From assembly GCA_007694905.1 (NCBI GenBank), contig REEU01000199.1:1-47436 (forward strand): a stretch of DNA of 47,436 nt, read 5' to 3'. Shown piece by piece: positions 11,881-20,116 of this stretch (position 1 is its first letter; every line of letters starts with the position of its first letter). The notes under the pieces are model-generated. The model made no database searches and had not been told where the DNA came from. It saw nothing but the letters and a program-made list of their open reading frames with translations. A program made the translations under genes and the position numbers. This DNA comes from Gammaproteobacteria bacterium (GTDB taxonomy: Bacteria; Pseudomonadota; Gammaproteobacteria; Pseudomonadales; Azotimanducaceae).

Positions 11881-12021
11881 GTGTTTGCCAGTGTCACCCA
11901 GGATATCATCGCCGACCAGATCGCTGCCAGGCGGCCTGCGGATGCGTCGTCCTGCCTGCGGCCCGCACGCACCGCTCTGTCCTCGCTACTGCTTCGACTG
12001 CCGGCGCCGCCGGCGTCCTGA
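11881..12021 (+). CDS. Putative leucine-rich leader peptide of leuA (46 aa)
   Basis: GTG 11881 is preceded by AAGGAG (11869-11874) at a six-base spacing and opens a 46-codon frame ending TGA 12019-12021. Near its end comes ALSSLLLRLP, five leucine codons within eight (11977-12000), including the codons CTA and CTT, which should be rare in so GC-rich a genome. Immediately after lies a compact GCCGGC/GCCGGC hairpin (12000-12014), and further inverted repeats follow (12032-12048; 12085-12090 with 12103-12108). This is the layout of amino-acid attenuation, in which ribosome stalling at leucine codons senses Leu-tRNA. I see no terminator U-run, so the mechanism may be non-classical. An overlapping frame from ATG 11876 to 12127 also exists. 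Confidence 0.45.
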   Translation: MFASVTQDIIADQIAARRPADASSCLRPARTALSSLLLRLPAPPAS

Positions 12022-12123
12022 TCCCTTCGCAGGGGCCCAGATGGCCCTGAGCGACCCGCACCAAGCACCTGCAACCGAGTTTCCGGGCATCGTCCGTGGG
12101 GCATGCCCATGCGAGGAAGAGTC

Positions 12124-13833
12124 ATGAGTCGATATCGAATCGAGCGCGCGGGCGCGCGGACGGACGCGATGCCCTACGGAAAGTACCGATCTTTCAAGCC
12201 CGTGGATCTGCCTGATCGCCAATGGCCCGGGCGGACCCTTACCCGGGCGCCGAGATGGTGCAGCGTAGATCTGCGTGACGGCAATCAGGCGCTGATTGAT
12301 CCGATGCGGCCGGACGAGAAGCTGCGGTTCTGGGATCTACTGCTCGAAGTCGGCTTCGAGGAAATCGAGGTGGGTTTCCCCGCGGCTTCACAGACGGACT
12401 TCGACTTCGTGCGCCGCATCATCGAGCAGGATCGGATACCTGAGAACGTCTTCATCCAGGTGCTGTGTCAGGCTCGTGAGGAGCTGATAAGCCGGACTGT
12501 GGACAGTCTCGTGGGCGCCCGGCAGGCGATCTTCCACCTCTACAATTCGACCTCGACCCTGCAGCGACAGGTGGTGTTCGGGATGAGCAGGGACGAGATC
12601 ATCGGTCTGGCCCTGCAGGGCGTGGAGCACGTGAAGCGTGAGATCGAGCGCATTCCGGAGACGGAAGTGACGCTCGAGTATTCGCCGGAAAGCTTCACCG
12701 GGACGGAACTCGATTTCGCGGTGGAGGTGTGTTCCGCCGTTGCCCAGGCCTGGGGCGTCGGACCGGAGCGGCCGATGATCATCAACCTGCCGGCCACGGT
12801 GGAAATGTCGACGCCGAACATCTATGCGGATCAGATCGAGTGGTTCTGCCGGAACTTCCCGGAGCGGGACCTTTGCACCATCAGTCTCCACACCCACAAC
12901 GACCGTGGTACTGGGGTGGCGGCGAGTGAACTCGGCGTGCTCGCCGGCGCGGACCGGGTCGAGGGTACCCTGTTCGGCAATGGGGAGCGCACCGGCAACG
13001 TCTGCCTGGTGACGCTGGCCATGAACCTGTTCTCCCAAGGCGTCGACCCGGAACTGGATCTGTCGGACATGCGCCATGTTCGCAGCGTCGCTGAGTCCTG
13101 TAACAAGATTCCGGTTCCGGTCCGACATCCCTATGCAGGTGATCTGGTCTTCACGGCCTTCTCGGGCTCTCATCAGGATGCCATTCGCAAGGGCATGTCG
13201 CGGGTGGACGAGAGCTGCTGGGCGGTGCCCTATCTGCCCATCGATCCCGCCGATGTGGGGAGCCACTACCGGGAGACCGTCCGGGTCAACAGCCAATCGG
13301 GCAAGGGCGGTGTGGCATTCGTGCTCGAGAATCACTTCGAGCTCACCCTGCCGCGGCCGCTGCTGGTGGAGTTCGCGGGCGTGGTTCAGCAGGTGGCTGA
13401 TCGCGATGGGGGTGAGCTGAATCCGTCCGCACTGCGCAACGTGTTCGATGCCACCTATCTGAAGGTCGATGGGCCGTATGCCCTCAAGCGCTACGACATT
13501 GCCAACATCAAGCTCGAAGACGGTAGCGAAGGTACCCGCTGCGACGTGGTGCTGAGTGTTCAGGGGCAGGCTCTGGAAAGCAGCGGCGAGGGTTCCGGGC
13601 CGGTCGAGGCTTTTGTGCACGCCGTAGAGCGGTCCATCAACGAGCGCTTCGGGGTCGAGCACTTTCATGAGCAGGCGGAAGAAACGGGCAGTGCGGCCCG
13701 GGCACTGTGTCTGGTTGGCCTTAAGGATGCCGATGGCGGGATCTGCTGGGGCGCCGGCGCCAGCCGCAATACCCTGACGGCATCGTTCGAGGCGGTCCTT
13801 GCAGCCCTCAATCGCCGCTGGCAGGGCGCGTGA
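12124..13833 (+). CDS. leuA: 2-isopropylmalate synthase, long form
   Basis: LeuA condenses acetyl-CoA with 2-oxoisovalerate, the first committed step of leucine synthesis. The 569-residue protein is of the long Pseudomonas-type class. It contains the TIM-barrel metal site (SVDLRDGNQAL; SLHTHNDRGTG), the HMGL signature LFGNGERTGNVCLVTLA, and a C-terminal LeuA allosteric domain that binds leucine (about residues 440-565). ATG 12124 follows GAGGAAGA at 12113-12120; ATG 12169 (MPYGKYRSF) is an alternative nearer to some homologues. No leuCDB genes are adjacent. Confidence 0.95.
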   Translation: MSRYRIERAGARTDAMPYGKYRSFKPVDLPDRQWPGRTLTRAPRWCSVDLRDGNQALIDPMRPDEKLRFWDLLLEVGFEEIEVGFPAASQTDFDFVRRIIEQDRIPENVFIQVLCQAREELISRTVDSLVGARQAIFHLYNSTSTLQRQVVFGMSRDEIIGLALQGVEHVKREIERIPETEVTLEYSPESFTGTELDFAVEVCSAVAQAWGVGPERPMIINLPATVEMSTPNIYADQIEWFCRNFPERDLCTISLHTHNDRGTGVAASELGVLAGADRVEGTLFGNGERTGNVCLVTLAMNLFSQGVDPELDLSDMRHVRSVAESCNKIPVPVRHPYAGDLVFTAFSGSHQDAIRKGMSRVDESCWAVPYLPIDPADVGSHYRETVRVNSQSGKGGVAFVLENHFELTLPRPLLVEFAGVVQQVADRDGGELNPSALRNVFDATYLKVDGPYALKRYDIANIKLEDGSEGTRCDVVLSVQGQALESSGEGSGPVEAFVHAVERSINERFGVEHFHEQAEETGSAARALCLVGLKDADGGICWGAGASRNTLTASFEAVLAALNRRWQGA

Positions 13834-13835
13834 AC

Positions 13836-13970
13836 GCTCGGCCCGTCCGCGCTGCGCGCGGCCTGTGGGAGACTGCAGGCGCCGCAGGCGACGCAGCGAT
13901 CGCGGACTGATCGGGACCTGAGTGTTGCGCCGAAAGCTCGGCCCGTCCGCGCTGCCTGGGCGCTCCCACA
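13836..13970. repeat. REP-like intergenic repeat pair
   Basis: The 20-mer GCTCGGCCCGTCCGCGCTGC occurs at 13836-13855 and again at 13936-13955, exactly 100 nt apart. TGTGGGAG (13864-13871) and its complement CTCCCACA (13963-13970) follow the copies in opposite orientation. A GTGGGAG-type core with GC-rich palindromic flanks is typical of REP elements in pseudomonads and relatives. It sits between the convergent 3' ends of leuA and yfjD, the usual REP location, and may help end or stabilise transcripts. Confidence 0.65.
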
Positions 13971-13994
13971 ACAATTGCTGGGACGAGGGGCTGC

Positions 13995-15281
13995 TCAGCC
14001 GTCGTCTTCGACGGCGCCTGGCTCGGGCTCCGGCGCCGTGACGCGAGCCGTGCGCACCATGTTGTCCTTGGTCTGCAGGACCTCGATCCGATAGGGTCCG
14101 ATTTCCAGGCAGCAGGGCGAGTCGGGAATATTCTCGAGTCGCTCGAGGATCAAGCCATTCAGCGTGCGCGGGCCCGTCAGCGGCAGCTCCCAGCTAAGCG
14201 CTCGATTGATGTCCCGCAGCAGCGCGGTGCCGTCGATGATCTGGGAGCCGTCGTCCTGCGGATGAATCTCCGGAATACGCGCGGCTAAGTCACTTGTGAA
14301 CTCGCCCACGATTTCCTCGAGGATGTCCTCCAGGGTGACGATGCCCTGCACGTCGCCATACTCGTCCACCACGAGGCCGATGCGGCGCTCGGCGTTCTGA
14401 AACTTCAGCAGCTGCACGTGCAGCGGCGTGCCTTCAGGTACGAAGTACGGCTCGCGGGTCTCCTGCAGCAGCGCGGCCTTGGTCGGTTCGTCCTCGCGCA
14501 GGAAACGCACCGCGTTGCGCATGTGCAGAATGCCGATGACGTTATTGACGTTGCCTTTGAAGACCGGCAGTCGGGTGTGCGTGGTCGAGCAGATCTGCTC
14601 GACGATGTCATTGATGTCATCTTCGAGATCGATGCCGTTGATTTCCGCACGCGGCACCATGATGTCCTCGACGGTGACCTTCTCGAGATCGAGGATGGAC
14701 AGCAGCATGTCCTGGCGTCGTACCGGAATGTGCGCGCCTTCGTGTACCACGGTTCGCAGCTCGTCCAGGGTGAGCTTGCCTTCGCCGTCGCCGATTGCAG
14801 AGGCCTTCATGAAGGGCCGGGCCAGCACGTTGGAGATGCCGTTGAGAATCCATACCAGTGGGTAGAGCACGCGAAGCATGGGCCGCAGCACGAGCGACGA
14901 GGGGTAGGCGATGCGCTCCGGGTCGTAGGCCGCAATGGTCTTTGGCGCCACTTCCGCGAGCACGAGAAAGACGAACGTAAGCACGAAGGGTGCGAGCAGC
15001 ACGCCGATTTCGCCGAACTGCCGCAGCGCGATCAGCGTGGCCACCGTGGCGGCGAAGAAGTTCACGGCATTGTTGCCGAGCAAAATGGTCCCGAGCAGTC
15101 GGTCCGGGCGCTCGAGCAGCTTGCTCGCACGGCGCGCGCCACGATGACCCTGCCGCGCCAGATGGCGCAGGCGATAGCGGTTCAGCGCCATCATCGCCGT
15201 CTCGGAACTCGAGAAGTACGCCGAGAGAACGATGAGCACGGCGACGATGCCGTAGAGAACAGGAAGCGGGAGCGTTTCCAA
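13995..15281 (-). CDS. yfjD: CNNM/CorB-type membrane protein with CBS pair and CorC_HlyC domain (YfjD)
   Basis: A 428-residue inner-membrane protein with an N-terminal DUF21 (CNNM) domain of about four helices (residues 5-190), two CBS domains (about 205-330, with EDIMVPRAEI and VVDEYGDVQGIVTLEDILEEIVGE) and a C-terminal CorC_HlyC domain (about 345-415). It reads clearly against E. coli YfjD. Relatives take part in magnesium or cobalt transport and homeostasis; the transported ion is not decided here. The start is TTG 15281, giving METLPLPVLYG, like the MEHIS start of YfjD. The gene lies 20 nt downstream of ypjD on the same strand. Confidence 0.9.
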   Translation of the reverse strand: METLPLPVLYGIVAVLIVLSAYFSSSETAMMALNRYRLRHLARQGHRGARRASKLLERPDRLLGTILLGNNAVNFFAATVATLIALRQFGEIGVLLAPFVLTFVFLVLAEVAPKTIAAYDPERIAYPSSLVLRPMLRVLYPLVWILNGISNVLARPFMKASAIGDGEGKLTLDELRTVVHEGAHIPVRRQDMLLSILDLEKVTVEDIMVPRAEINGIDLEDDINDIVEQICSTTHTRLPVFKGNVNNVIGILHMRNAVRFLREDEPTKAALLQETREPYFVPEGTPLHVQLLKFQNAERRIGLVVDEYGDVQGIVTLEDILEEIVGEFTSDLAARIPEIHPQDDGSQIIDGTALLRDINRALSWELPLTGPRTLNGLILERLENIPDSPCCLEIGPYRIEVLQTKDNMVRTARVTAPEPEPGAVEDDG

Positions 15282-15301
15282 TCTTGGGAGTCCCGAGTCG
15301 A

Positions 15302-16108
15302 TCAGGCGCGGAGAATGATCTCGATCACGAGTTTGCTTCCGAAGTACGCAAGCAGCAACAACCCGAAGCCGGCCAGCGTCCAGCGGATCGCGGTGCGACC
15401 GCGCCATCCCAGACGATAGCGCCCCCAAAGCAGGATGGCGAACACGACCCAGGAACTCATGGACAGCAAGGTGTGGTGAACGACGCGCTGCTCGAAGATG
15501 TCGTCCAGAAAGTACAGGCCGGAGGCGATGGTCAGGGTGAGCAGCGTGAGCCCGACCCAGAGCAGCTCGAACAGTACCCGCTCCATGGTCTGTAGCGGCG
15601 GCAGATTGCCGAGCACGGCGAAGGCACGGCGATTGCGCAGCTGCCGCTCCTGCCATCCCGTGACGAGCGCCTGACAGACGGCCATGGCAAGCACCGCATA
15701 GGCCAGGATCGCGAGGATGACGTGAACCGAGAATCCGACTTCCGGTGACGGAATCGGCTCGAACCCGGTATCCAGCAGGAGAGAGCCGGCCAGCGTCATG
15801 ATGGCCAGCGGTACCGTCACCACAAACAGGTTTTCGATGGGGCGGGAGATTGCCAGTGCCAGGACCAGCAGCACCGTGGTCAGCGTAACCAGACTCGCGA
15901 CCCTGAAAAGTCCCAGATGGAGTCCTTCAGGCGTCACGAGGAGGCTTGAAGCCGCCACGGCATGGGCGATGGCCGCAGCGGCGGTCAGCACCAGCAACAG
16001 CGGCCGGGCCGCCGGTTCGCGGCGCGCAAGCCCGTTGATCTGGATGACGGCAGCCGCCAGATACGTGCCGAGGGCGAACACTCCGCTCAAAGCAGTGATC
16101 ATGCTCAT
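15302..16108 (-). CDS. ypjD: Cytochrome c assembly-like inner-membrane protein YpjD
   Basis: A 268-residue polytopic protein with about eight hydrophobic helices, of the CcmC/CcsA-like YpjD family. The HVILAILAYAVLAMA helix and the VVHHTLLSMSSW segment hold histidines in positions where haem-handling homologues have theirs. Actual haem transport by YpjD is not established. It is co-directional with yfjD and divergent from ffh, exactly the E. coli ypjD-yfjD-ffh neighbourhood, which supports the assignment. Confidence 0.9.
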   Translation of the reverse strand: MSMITALSGVFALGTYLAAAVIQINGLARREPAARPLLLVLTAAAAIAHAVAASSLLVTPEGLHLGLFRVASLVTLTTVLLVLALAISRPIENLFVVTVPLAIMTLAGSLLLDTGFEPIPSPEVGFSVHVILAILAYAVLAMAVCQALVTGWQERQLRNRRAFAVLGNLPPLQTMERVLFELLWVGLTLLTLTIASGLYFLDDIFEQRVVHHTLLSMSSWVVFAILLWGRYRLGWRGRTAIRWTLAGFGLLLLAYFGSKLVIEIILRA

Positions 16109-16244
16109 GCTGGGCGCCAGGCCTGGCGGCGATCAGCGCCGGGTCTGACGGCTCCGAAGATGACGCCCCGTCGCTGATCGAGCTTGTCCATGGTCGGCCC
16201 GCAGGCTGAAAAAGCCAGTCTGCCATACCGGGGACGGGAGACAG

Positions 16245-16275
16245 AAGACAGACGATGGAGTGAGCGCGCTATAAT
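16245..16275 (+). promoter_or_regulatory. Candidate ffh promoter
   Basis: A perfect TATAAT at 16270-16275 lies 39 nt before the ffh ATG at 16315. The best upstream hexamer is AAGACA (16245-16250) at a slightly long 19-nt spacing, keeping the GACA part of the -35 consensus. The divergent ypjD begins at 16108, so the site lies in the shared intergenic region. Confidence 0.5.
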
Positions 16276-16314
16276 CGCGAGTTGTTCGCTGTCGCACCAC
16301 AGGATTTTCTGCGC

Positions 16315-17709
16315 ATGTTCGACAATCTCTCTGAGCGCTTGACCCAGGCCTTGCAGAGCATCGGCGGTAAGTCCCGCCTCACCGAGGATAACATCGGCGG
16401 GACACTGCGCGAGGTGCGCATGGCCCTGCTCGAGGCCGATGTGGCCCTGCCGGTGGTGAAATCCTTCGTCGACCGCGTCCGCGAGCGGGCCCTCGGCACG
16501 GAAGTCAGTTCCGGTCTGAATCCCGGGCAGGCCTTCATCAAGCTGGTCCGCGACGAGCTCATGCATGTCATGGGCGACGAACACAGCGCCCTGGAACTCA
16601 ACGTCAAGCCGCCTGCGGTGATCCTGCTCGCAGGCCTTCAGGGTGCCGGCAAGACCACCTCCGCCGCCAAGCTCGCGCGCCTGCTCAAGGAGCGGCACAA
16701 GAAGCGCGTCATGCTGGTGTCCGCAGACGTCTACCGTCCGGCGGCCATAGCCCAGCTCCAGACCCTGGCGGGGCAGGTGGGTGTGGAGTGCTTCCCGAGC
16801 AGTGCGGATCAGGACCCGGTGGCGATCTGCGAGGCTGCCCTGCAGGCGGCGCGCAACGGCGTCATGGATGTGCTGATCGTGGATACTGCCGGCCGGCTGC
16901 ATGTCGATGCGGACATGATGGACGAGGTGGGGCGCATCCACCGGGCCCTGTCCCCCGCGGAGACCCTGTTCGTGGTGGATGCCATGACGGGTCAGGATGC
17001 GGCCAATACTGCCCGGTCCTTCGGCGATGCGCTGCCCCTCACGGGCGTGATCCTGGCCAAGGCGGACGGCGACTCCCGGGGCGGCGCGGCGCTGTCGGTG
17101 CGCCACATCACGGGTCGCCCGATCAAGTTCCTCGGCATCGGTGAGAAGACGGATGCCCTCGAGCCCTTCCATCCCGAACGGATGGCGTCCCGCATCCTCG
17201 GTATGGGCGACGTCCTCAGCCTCATCGAGGAAGCGGAGCGCAAGCTCGACCGTAAGAAGGCGGACAAGCTCGCCCGCAAGATGGAGAAGGGTCGCAAGTT
17301 CGATCTCGAGGACTTCCGGGACCAGCTCCAGCAGATGAACAACCTCGGTGGAGTCTCCGGGATGCTCGATAAGCTTCCCGGCATGGGCAACGCCGGTAAG
17401 CTTGCGCAGGTGGGTGCGAACGAGAAGATGTTCGTGCGCATGGAGGCGATCATCGGCTCCATGACACCGCACGAGCGCCGCTACCCGGACGTGATCAACG
17501 GCTCCCGCAAACAGCGCATCGCCCAGGGCTCCGGCAACCAGATCCAGGACGTGAACCGTCTGCTCAAGCAGCACAAGCAGATGCAGAAGATGATGAAAAA
17601 GCTGACCAAGAAGGGCGGCATGCAGAAGATGATGCGGGGCATGGGCGGCATGCTCGGTGGCCAGGGCGGCGCGCCGGGTGGTGGTCCGCCGGGCGGATTC
17701 CGGCGCTGA
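16315..17709 (+). CDS. ffh: Signal recognition particle protein Ffh
   Basis: Ffh binds 4.5S RNA and signal peptides and, with FtsY, delivers nascent inner-membrane proteins to the translocon. The 464-residue product has the N domain (1-90), the GTPase G domain with GLQGAGKTT, DTAGR and DGDSRGGAALS, and a methionine-rich M domain from about residue 300 with the RNA-binding segment GSGNQIQDVNRLLKQ. The C-terminus is Gly/Met/Pro-rich. The guanine-specificity motif reads AKAD where TKxD is usual; the Lys and Asp are kept. ATG 16315 is the only start giving the normal MFDNLSERL beginning. Confidence 0.98.
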   Translation: MFDNLSERLTQALQSIGGKSRLTEDNIGGTLREVRMALLEADVALPVVKSFVDRVRERALGTEVSSGLNPGQAFIKLVRDELMHVMGDEHSALELNVKPPAVILLAGLQGAGKTTSAAKLARLLKERHKKRVMLVSADVYRPAAIAQLQTLAGQVGVECFPSSADQDPVAICEAALQAARNGVMDVLIVDTAGRLHVDADMMDEVGRIHRALSPAETLFVVDAMTGQDAANTARSFGDALPLTGVILAKADGDSRGGAALSVRHITGRPIKFLGIGEKTDALEPFHPERMASRILGMGDVLSLIEEAERKLDRKKADKLARKMEKGRKFDLEDFRDQLQQMNNLGGVSGMLDKLPGMGNAGKLAQVGANEKMFVRMEAIIGSMTPHERRYPDVINGSRKQRIAQGSGNQIQDVNRLLKQHKQMQKMMKKLTKKGGMQKMMRGMGGMLGGQGGAPGGGPPGGFRR

Positions 17710-17881
17710 CCACGACGGCGGCTGGCGAGTTGTTTCCGGGAGGCGGACTCATGGTGGTTGCGGCGCAGGCGCACCGCGCGCATCCAGTCCGCAAATGCTT
17801 CCTGCGCCGCGACACGGTCTGGGGCGCGGCCCCATGATCCACCACCGCATGTTCAGGTAACGCTACCGCGGCGGCGTGCGA

Positions 17882-17912
17882 GACCACGCAACGAGTCAAC
17901 TGCGTCGTGGTC
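17882..17912. promoter_or_regulatory. Inverted repeat upstream of the SDR gene
   Basis: GACCACG (17882-17888) and CGTGGTC (17906-17912) form a perfect 7-bp inverted repeat with a 17-nt spacer, 40 nt before the SDR start. It could be an operator or a weak stem-loop after ffh. No T-run follows, so it is unlikely to be an intrinsic terminator. The remainder of 17710-17951 shows nothing else recognisable. Confidence 0.3.
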
Positions 17913-17951
17913 GGTCAAACTTGCGGGACATTCTTTTTCGGGGAGCACAGC

Positions 17952-18818
17952 ATGCAGATCGCGGTCGTCACAGGGACCAGCACCGGCATCGGTTTTGCCA
18001 CCAGCGTCCACCTCGCACGGCAGGGCTATCGCGTCTTCGCCGGCATGCGCAACCTGGCCAAGGCCGAGCCGCTTGAGGCCGCCGCGTCGGACCAGGCTCT
18101 GCCGCTCACGGTGGTCGAGCTCGACATCACCGATGCGCAATCCGTCGCCGCCGCCTTCGAGGTCATCGCAGCCGAGGGTCCGGTCGACGTTCTGGTGAAC
18201 AATGCGGGTATCGGCGGAGCCTCGCCGCTGGAGCTGACGCCGGAAGACGAGCACCGGCAGATCTTCGAGACCAACTACTTCGGTACCATTCGCTGCATTC
18301 AACAGGTGCTGCCGACCATGCGCGAGCGGCAGCGGGGGACCATCGTCAACGTCAGCTCCATGGTCGGAAGGCTGGCCATCCCCAACCAGATCGCCTACTC
18401 CGCGTCGAAATGGGCGCTAGAGGCGGCGAGTGAAGCGCTCGCCCATGAAGTGTTCCGCTTCGGTGTGCGGGTCGTGGCCGTAGAGCCTGGTGTGATCATG
18501 ACCCACATCTTCGAGAACTCGGCTGAAGCAACCCGCTACGACAAGACCTCGCCCTACCAGCCCATCATGCGGCGCAACGGCAAGATCTACGCTGCCGGTT
18601 TCGAGGCTGGAACCCCGCCCGAACGAGTCGCCGAGACCATCCACGAAGCCATCACCTCGCCGGAGTACCGCTTGCGTTGGCCCGTGGGTGACGACGCGGT
18701 CGGCATCGCCGCCGGCCGGCCCCAGATCAGCGACGAAGACTGGGTCAGCATGGGCGCAGACCTGAGCGACGAGGCCTACAACGGCCGCTTCAAGGCTTAC
18801 TTCGGCGTCGAGCTCTGA
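17952..18818 (+). CDS. Short-chain dehydrogenase/reductase
   Basis: A 288-residue classical SDR, an NAD(P)-dependent oxidoreductase. The cofactor motif TGTSTGIG is at residues 7-14, NNAG at 83-86, the catalytic Ser in NVSS (135/136), and YSASK with Tyr149 and Lys153. The PGVIMTHIF substrate-loop region and a C-terminal extension to EL follow. The substrate cannot be assigned. ATG 17952 starts directly at the Rossmann strand, after GGGGAG. The gene interrupts the usual ffh-rpsP adjacency, so it looks like an insertion into a conserved cluster. Confidence 0.9.
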   Translation: MQIAVVTGTSTGIGFATSVHLARQGYRVFAGMRNLAKAEPLEAAASDQALPLTVVELDITDAQSVAAAFEVIAAEGPVDVLVNNAGIGGASPLELTPEDEHRQIFETNYFGTIRCIQQVLPTMRERQRGTIVNVSSMVGRLAIPNQIAYSASKWALEAASEALAHEVFRFGVRVVAVEPGVIMTHIFENSAEATRYDKTSPYQPIMRRNGKIYAAGFEAGTPPERVAETIHEAITSPEYRLRWPVGDDAVGIAAGRPQISDEDWVSMGADLSDEAYNGRFKAYFGVEL

Positions 18819-18953
18819 CGTGCCGCCGGTTCTGGCCCGCGTGCAGCCAACGGGTTGATTCGGCGCCGAGTCCTCGCGAGGGCGACGGGTAACAGGAGGC
18901 GCTGCGGCTGCATCGCCGTCGAATCACTCACGACGACGTGACCAAGGCACTGA

Positions 18954-18968
18954 GGAAGTGCTGATCAA
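18954..18968 (-). repeat. Recurrent 15-nt motif, copy 4 (minus orientation)
   Basis: On the minus strand this reads TTGATCAGCACTTCC, identical over 15 bases to the copy at 46828-46842. It lies between the SDR stop and the rpsP promoter. With flanking bases it can form a small hairpin, GCACT pairing with AGTGC. Confidence 0.55.
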
Positions 18969-19019
18969 GCCCTTCCCGACGTCAGCCCGGGAATCATCCA
19001 TTTCCAGCGGGCACGATGG

Positions 19020-19088
19020 TTCCCAAGCACCGCCCCATGTCGTAGAATACGCGGCCTTTGCCCCAGGGCCCCCGGAATTTTCCGAGGG
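19020..19088 (+). promoter_or_regulatory. Candidate rpsP operon promoter and leader hairpin
   Basis: TTCCCA (19020-19025) and TAGAAT (19043-19048) are spaced by 17 nt and lie 69 nt before the rpsP ATG. A leader hairpin follows: CGGAA (19073-19077) pairs with TTCCG (19080-19084), extended by CCC/GGG around one mismatch up to 19088. Ribosomal-protein leaders are often autoregulatory, but nothing here proves it. Confidence 0.45.
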
Positions 19089-19116
19089 ACAGCAACAAGT
19101 TACGGAACCGTTATTC

Positions 19117-19575
19117 ATGGTAACCATTCGTCTGGCGCGTACCGGCGCGAAGAAGCGTCCTTTCTATCACCTTACCGTCGCTGAGAATTCGTCGCGGCGG
19201 GACGGTCGGTTCATCGAGCGGGTGGGTTTCTTCAACCCCATCGCCACCGGTGGCGCAGATCGGCTCAAGGTGGATCTTGAGCGCATCGAGTATTGGATGT
19301 CCGTCGGTGCCAAGCCGAGCGAGCGCGTCCTGAACCTGGTGCGTGAAGCCCGCAAGGTGGGTACTGACGGTATCGTCGGCGCGCGCCCGCCGAAGGTGGC
19401 TCCGGCCAAGCCGGCACCGGCTGCTCCGGTCGAGGAAGCGGCCGTCGAGGAAGCGCCTGCTGAAGAAGCTGCAGCGCCCGAGACTGCGGCGAGCGCAGAC
19501 AGTGAAGGTGAGGAACAGAAGCCGAAACCTGCTGCGGAAGGGGAAGCCGCAGGAGACGAGCCCAGCGCCAGCTGA
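19117..19575 (+). CDS. rpsP: 30S ribosomal protein S16 with long acidic C-terminal tail
   Basis: S16 is a 30S assembly protein. Residues 1-90 are the conserved fold ([43 protein letters not shown]). The protein then continues to 152 residues, against 82 in E. coli, with a low-complexity tail rich in Ala, Pro, Glu and Lys from about residue 91. ATG 19117 gives the universal MVTIRL start. It is the first gene of the rpsP-rimM-trmD-rplS operon. Extended S16 tails occur in several bacterial groups; the role of this one is unknown. Confidence 0.97.
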   Translation: MVTIRLARTGAKKRPFYHLTVAENSSRRDGRFIERVGFFNPIATGGADRLKVDLERIEYWMSVGAKPSERVLNLVREARKVGTDGIVGARPPKVAPAKPAPAAPVEEAAVEEAPAEEAAAPETAASADSEGEEQKPKPAAEGEAAGDEPSAS

Positions 19576-19606
19576 GTCGAGCGGGCGCACGCGAGCGCGG
19601 CCACCC

Positions 19607-20116
19607 GTGGACGCGGACGCGGCACCCATCGTCGTCGGTCGGATCACCGCGGCGCACGGGGTGCGCGGGTGGGTGCGTGTTGCATCCTTCACTGATCCGG
19701 CGGAGAACCTGCTCACGTATGGGCCTTGGCTGATACGGCAGGGCAATGCATGGCAACCGCTGGCAGTGTTGGACGTACGGCCCCAGGGCAAGGGTTTCAT
19801 CGCCCGGATAGAAGGTTGTGATGATCGTGACCGGGCGCAACTCCTGGCCGGGCGTGACATTGGGGTGCCGGCTTCGGAATTGCCGGTGCCGGATAAGGAC
19901 GAGTACTACTGGTTCGAACTCGAGGGCCTGCGCGTGGTGACGACCGCTCAGGTCGAGCTCGGACAGGTCGAGCAGGTGTTCGCAACCGGTGCGAACGACG
20001 TGCTTGTCGTGCGCGAGGGCGAACGCGAGCGTTTGCTGCCGTTCATCGCCGCAGTGGTGCTGGAGGTGGATCGCGAACAGCGGGTGATCACCGTGGATTG
20101 GGACCCTGAGCTGTGA
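19607..20116 (+). CDS. rimM: Ribosome maturation factor RimM
   Basis: RimM assists maturation of the 30S head and binds S19. The 169-residue protein has the N-terminal RimM barrel ([17 protein letters not shown], about residues 8-85) and the C-terminal PRC-barrel domain ([13 protein letters not shown] to the end). I chose GTG 19607, since it precedes the first conserved strand by the normal short distance and no ATG is available. It lies 31 nt after rpsP, and its stop overlaps the trmD start in GTGA (20113-20116). Confidence 0.95.
   Translation: MDADAAPIVVGRITAAHGVRGWVRVASFTDPAENLLTYGPWLIRQGNAWQPLAVLDVRPQGKGFIARIEGCDDRDRAQLLAGRDIGVPASELPVPDKDEYYWFELEGLRVVTTAQVELGQVEQVFATGANDVLVVREGERERLLPFIAAVVLEVDREQRVITVDWDPEL

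Noticed and set aside
11876-12127. 83-codon frame overlapping the leuA start by ATGA
   Set aside because: The ribosome site is only one base from its ATG, and the Arg/Pro/Cys-rich product resembles nothing. The overlapping leucine-rich frame has better spacing, so this one was not called, though it cannot be excluded.
16105-17574. 489-codon open frame antisense to ffh
   Set aside because: A GC-rich shadow of ffh; its amino-acid sequence has no domain and ffh is certain. The same applies to the long antisense frames over leuA (12388-13974), lysS (26363-27868), fadE (7607-8869), guaA/tadA (1423-2823) and the cyanophycinase gene (35056-36372).
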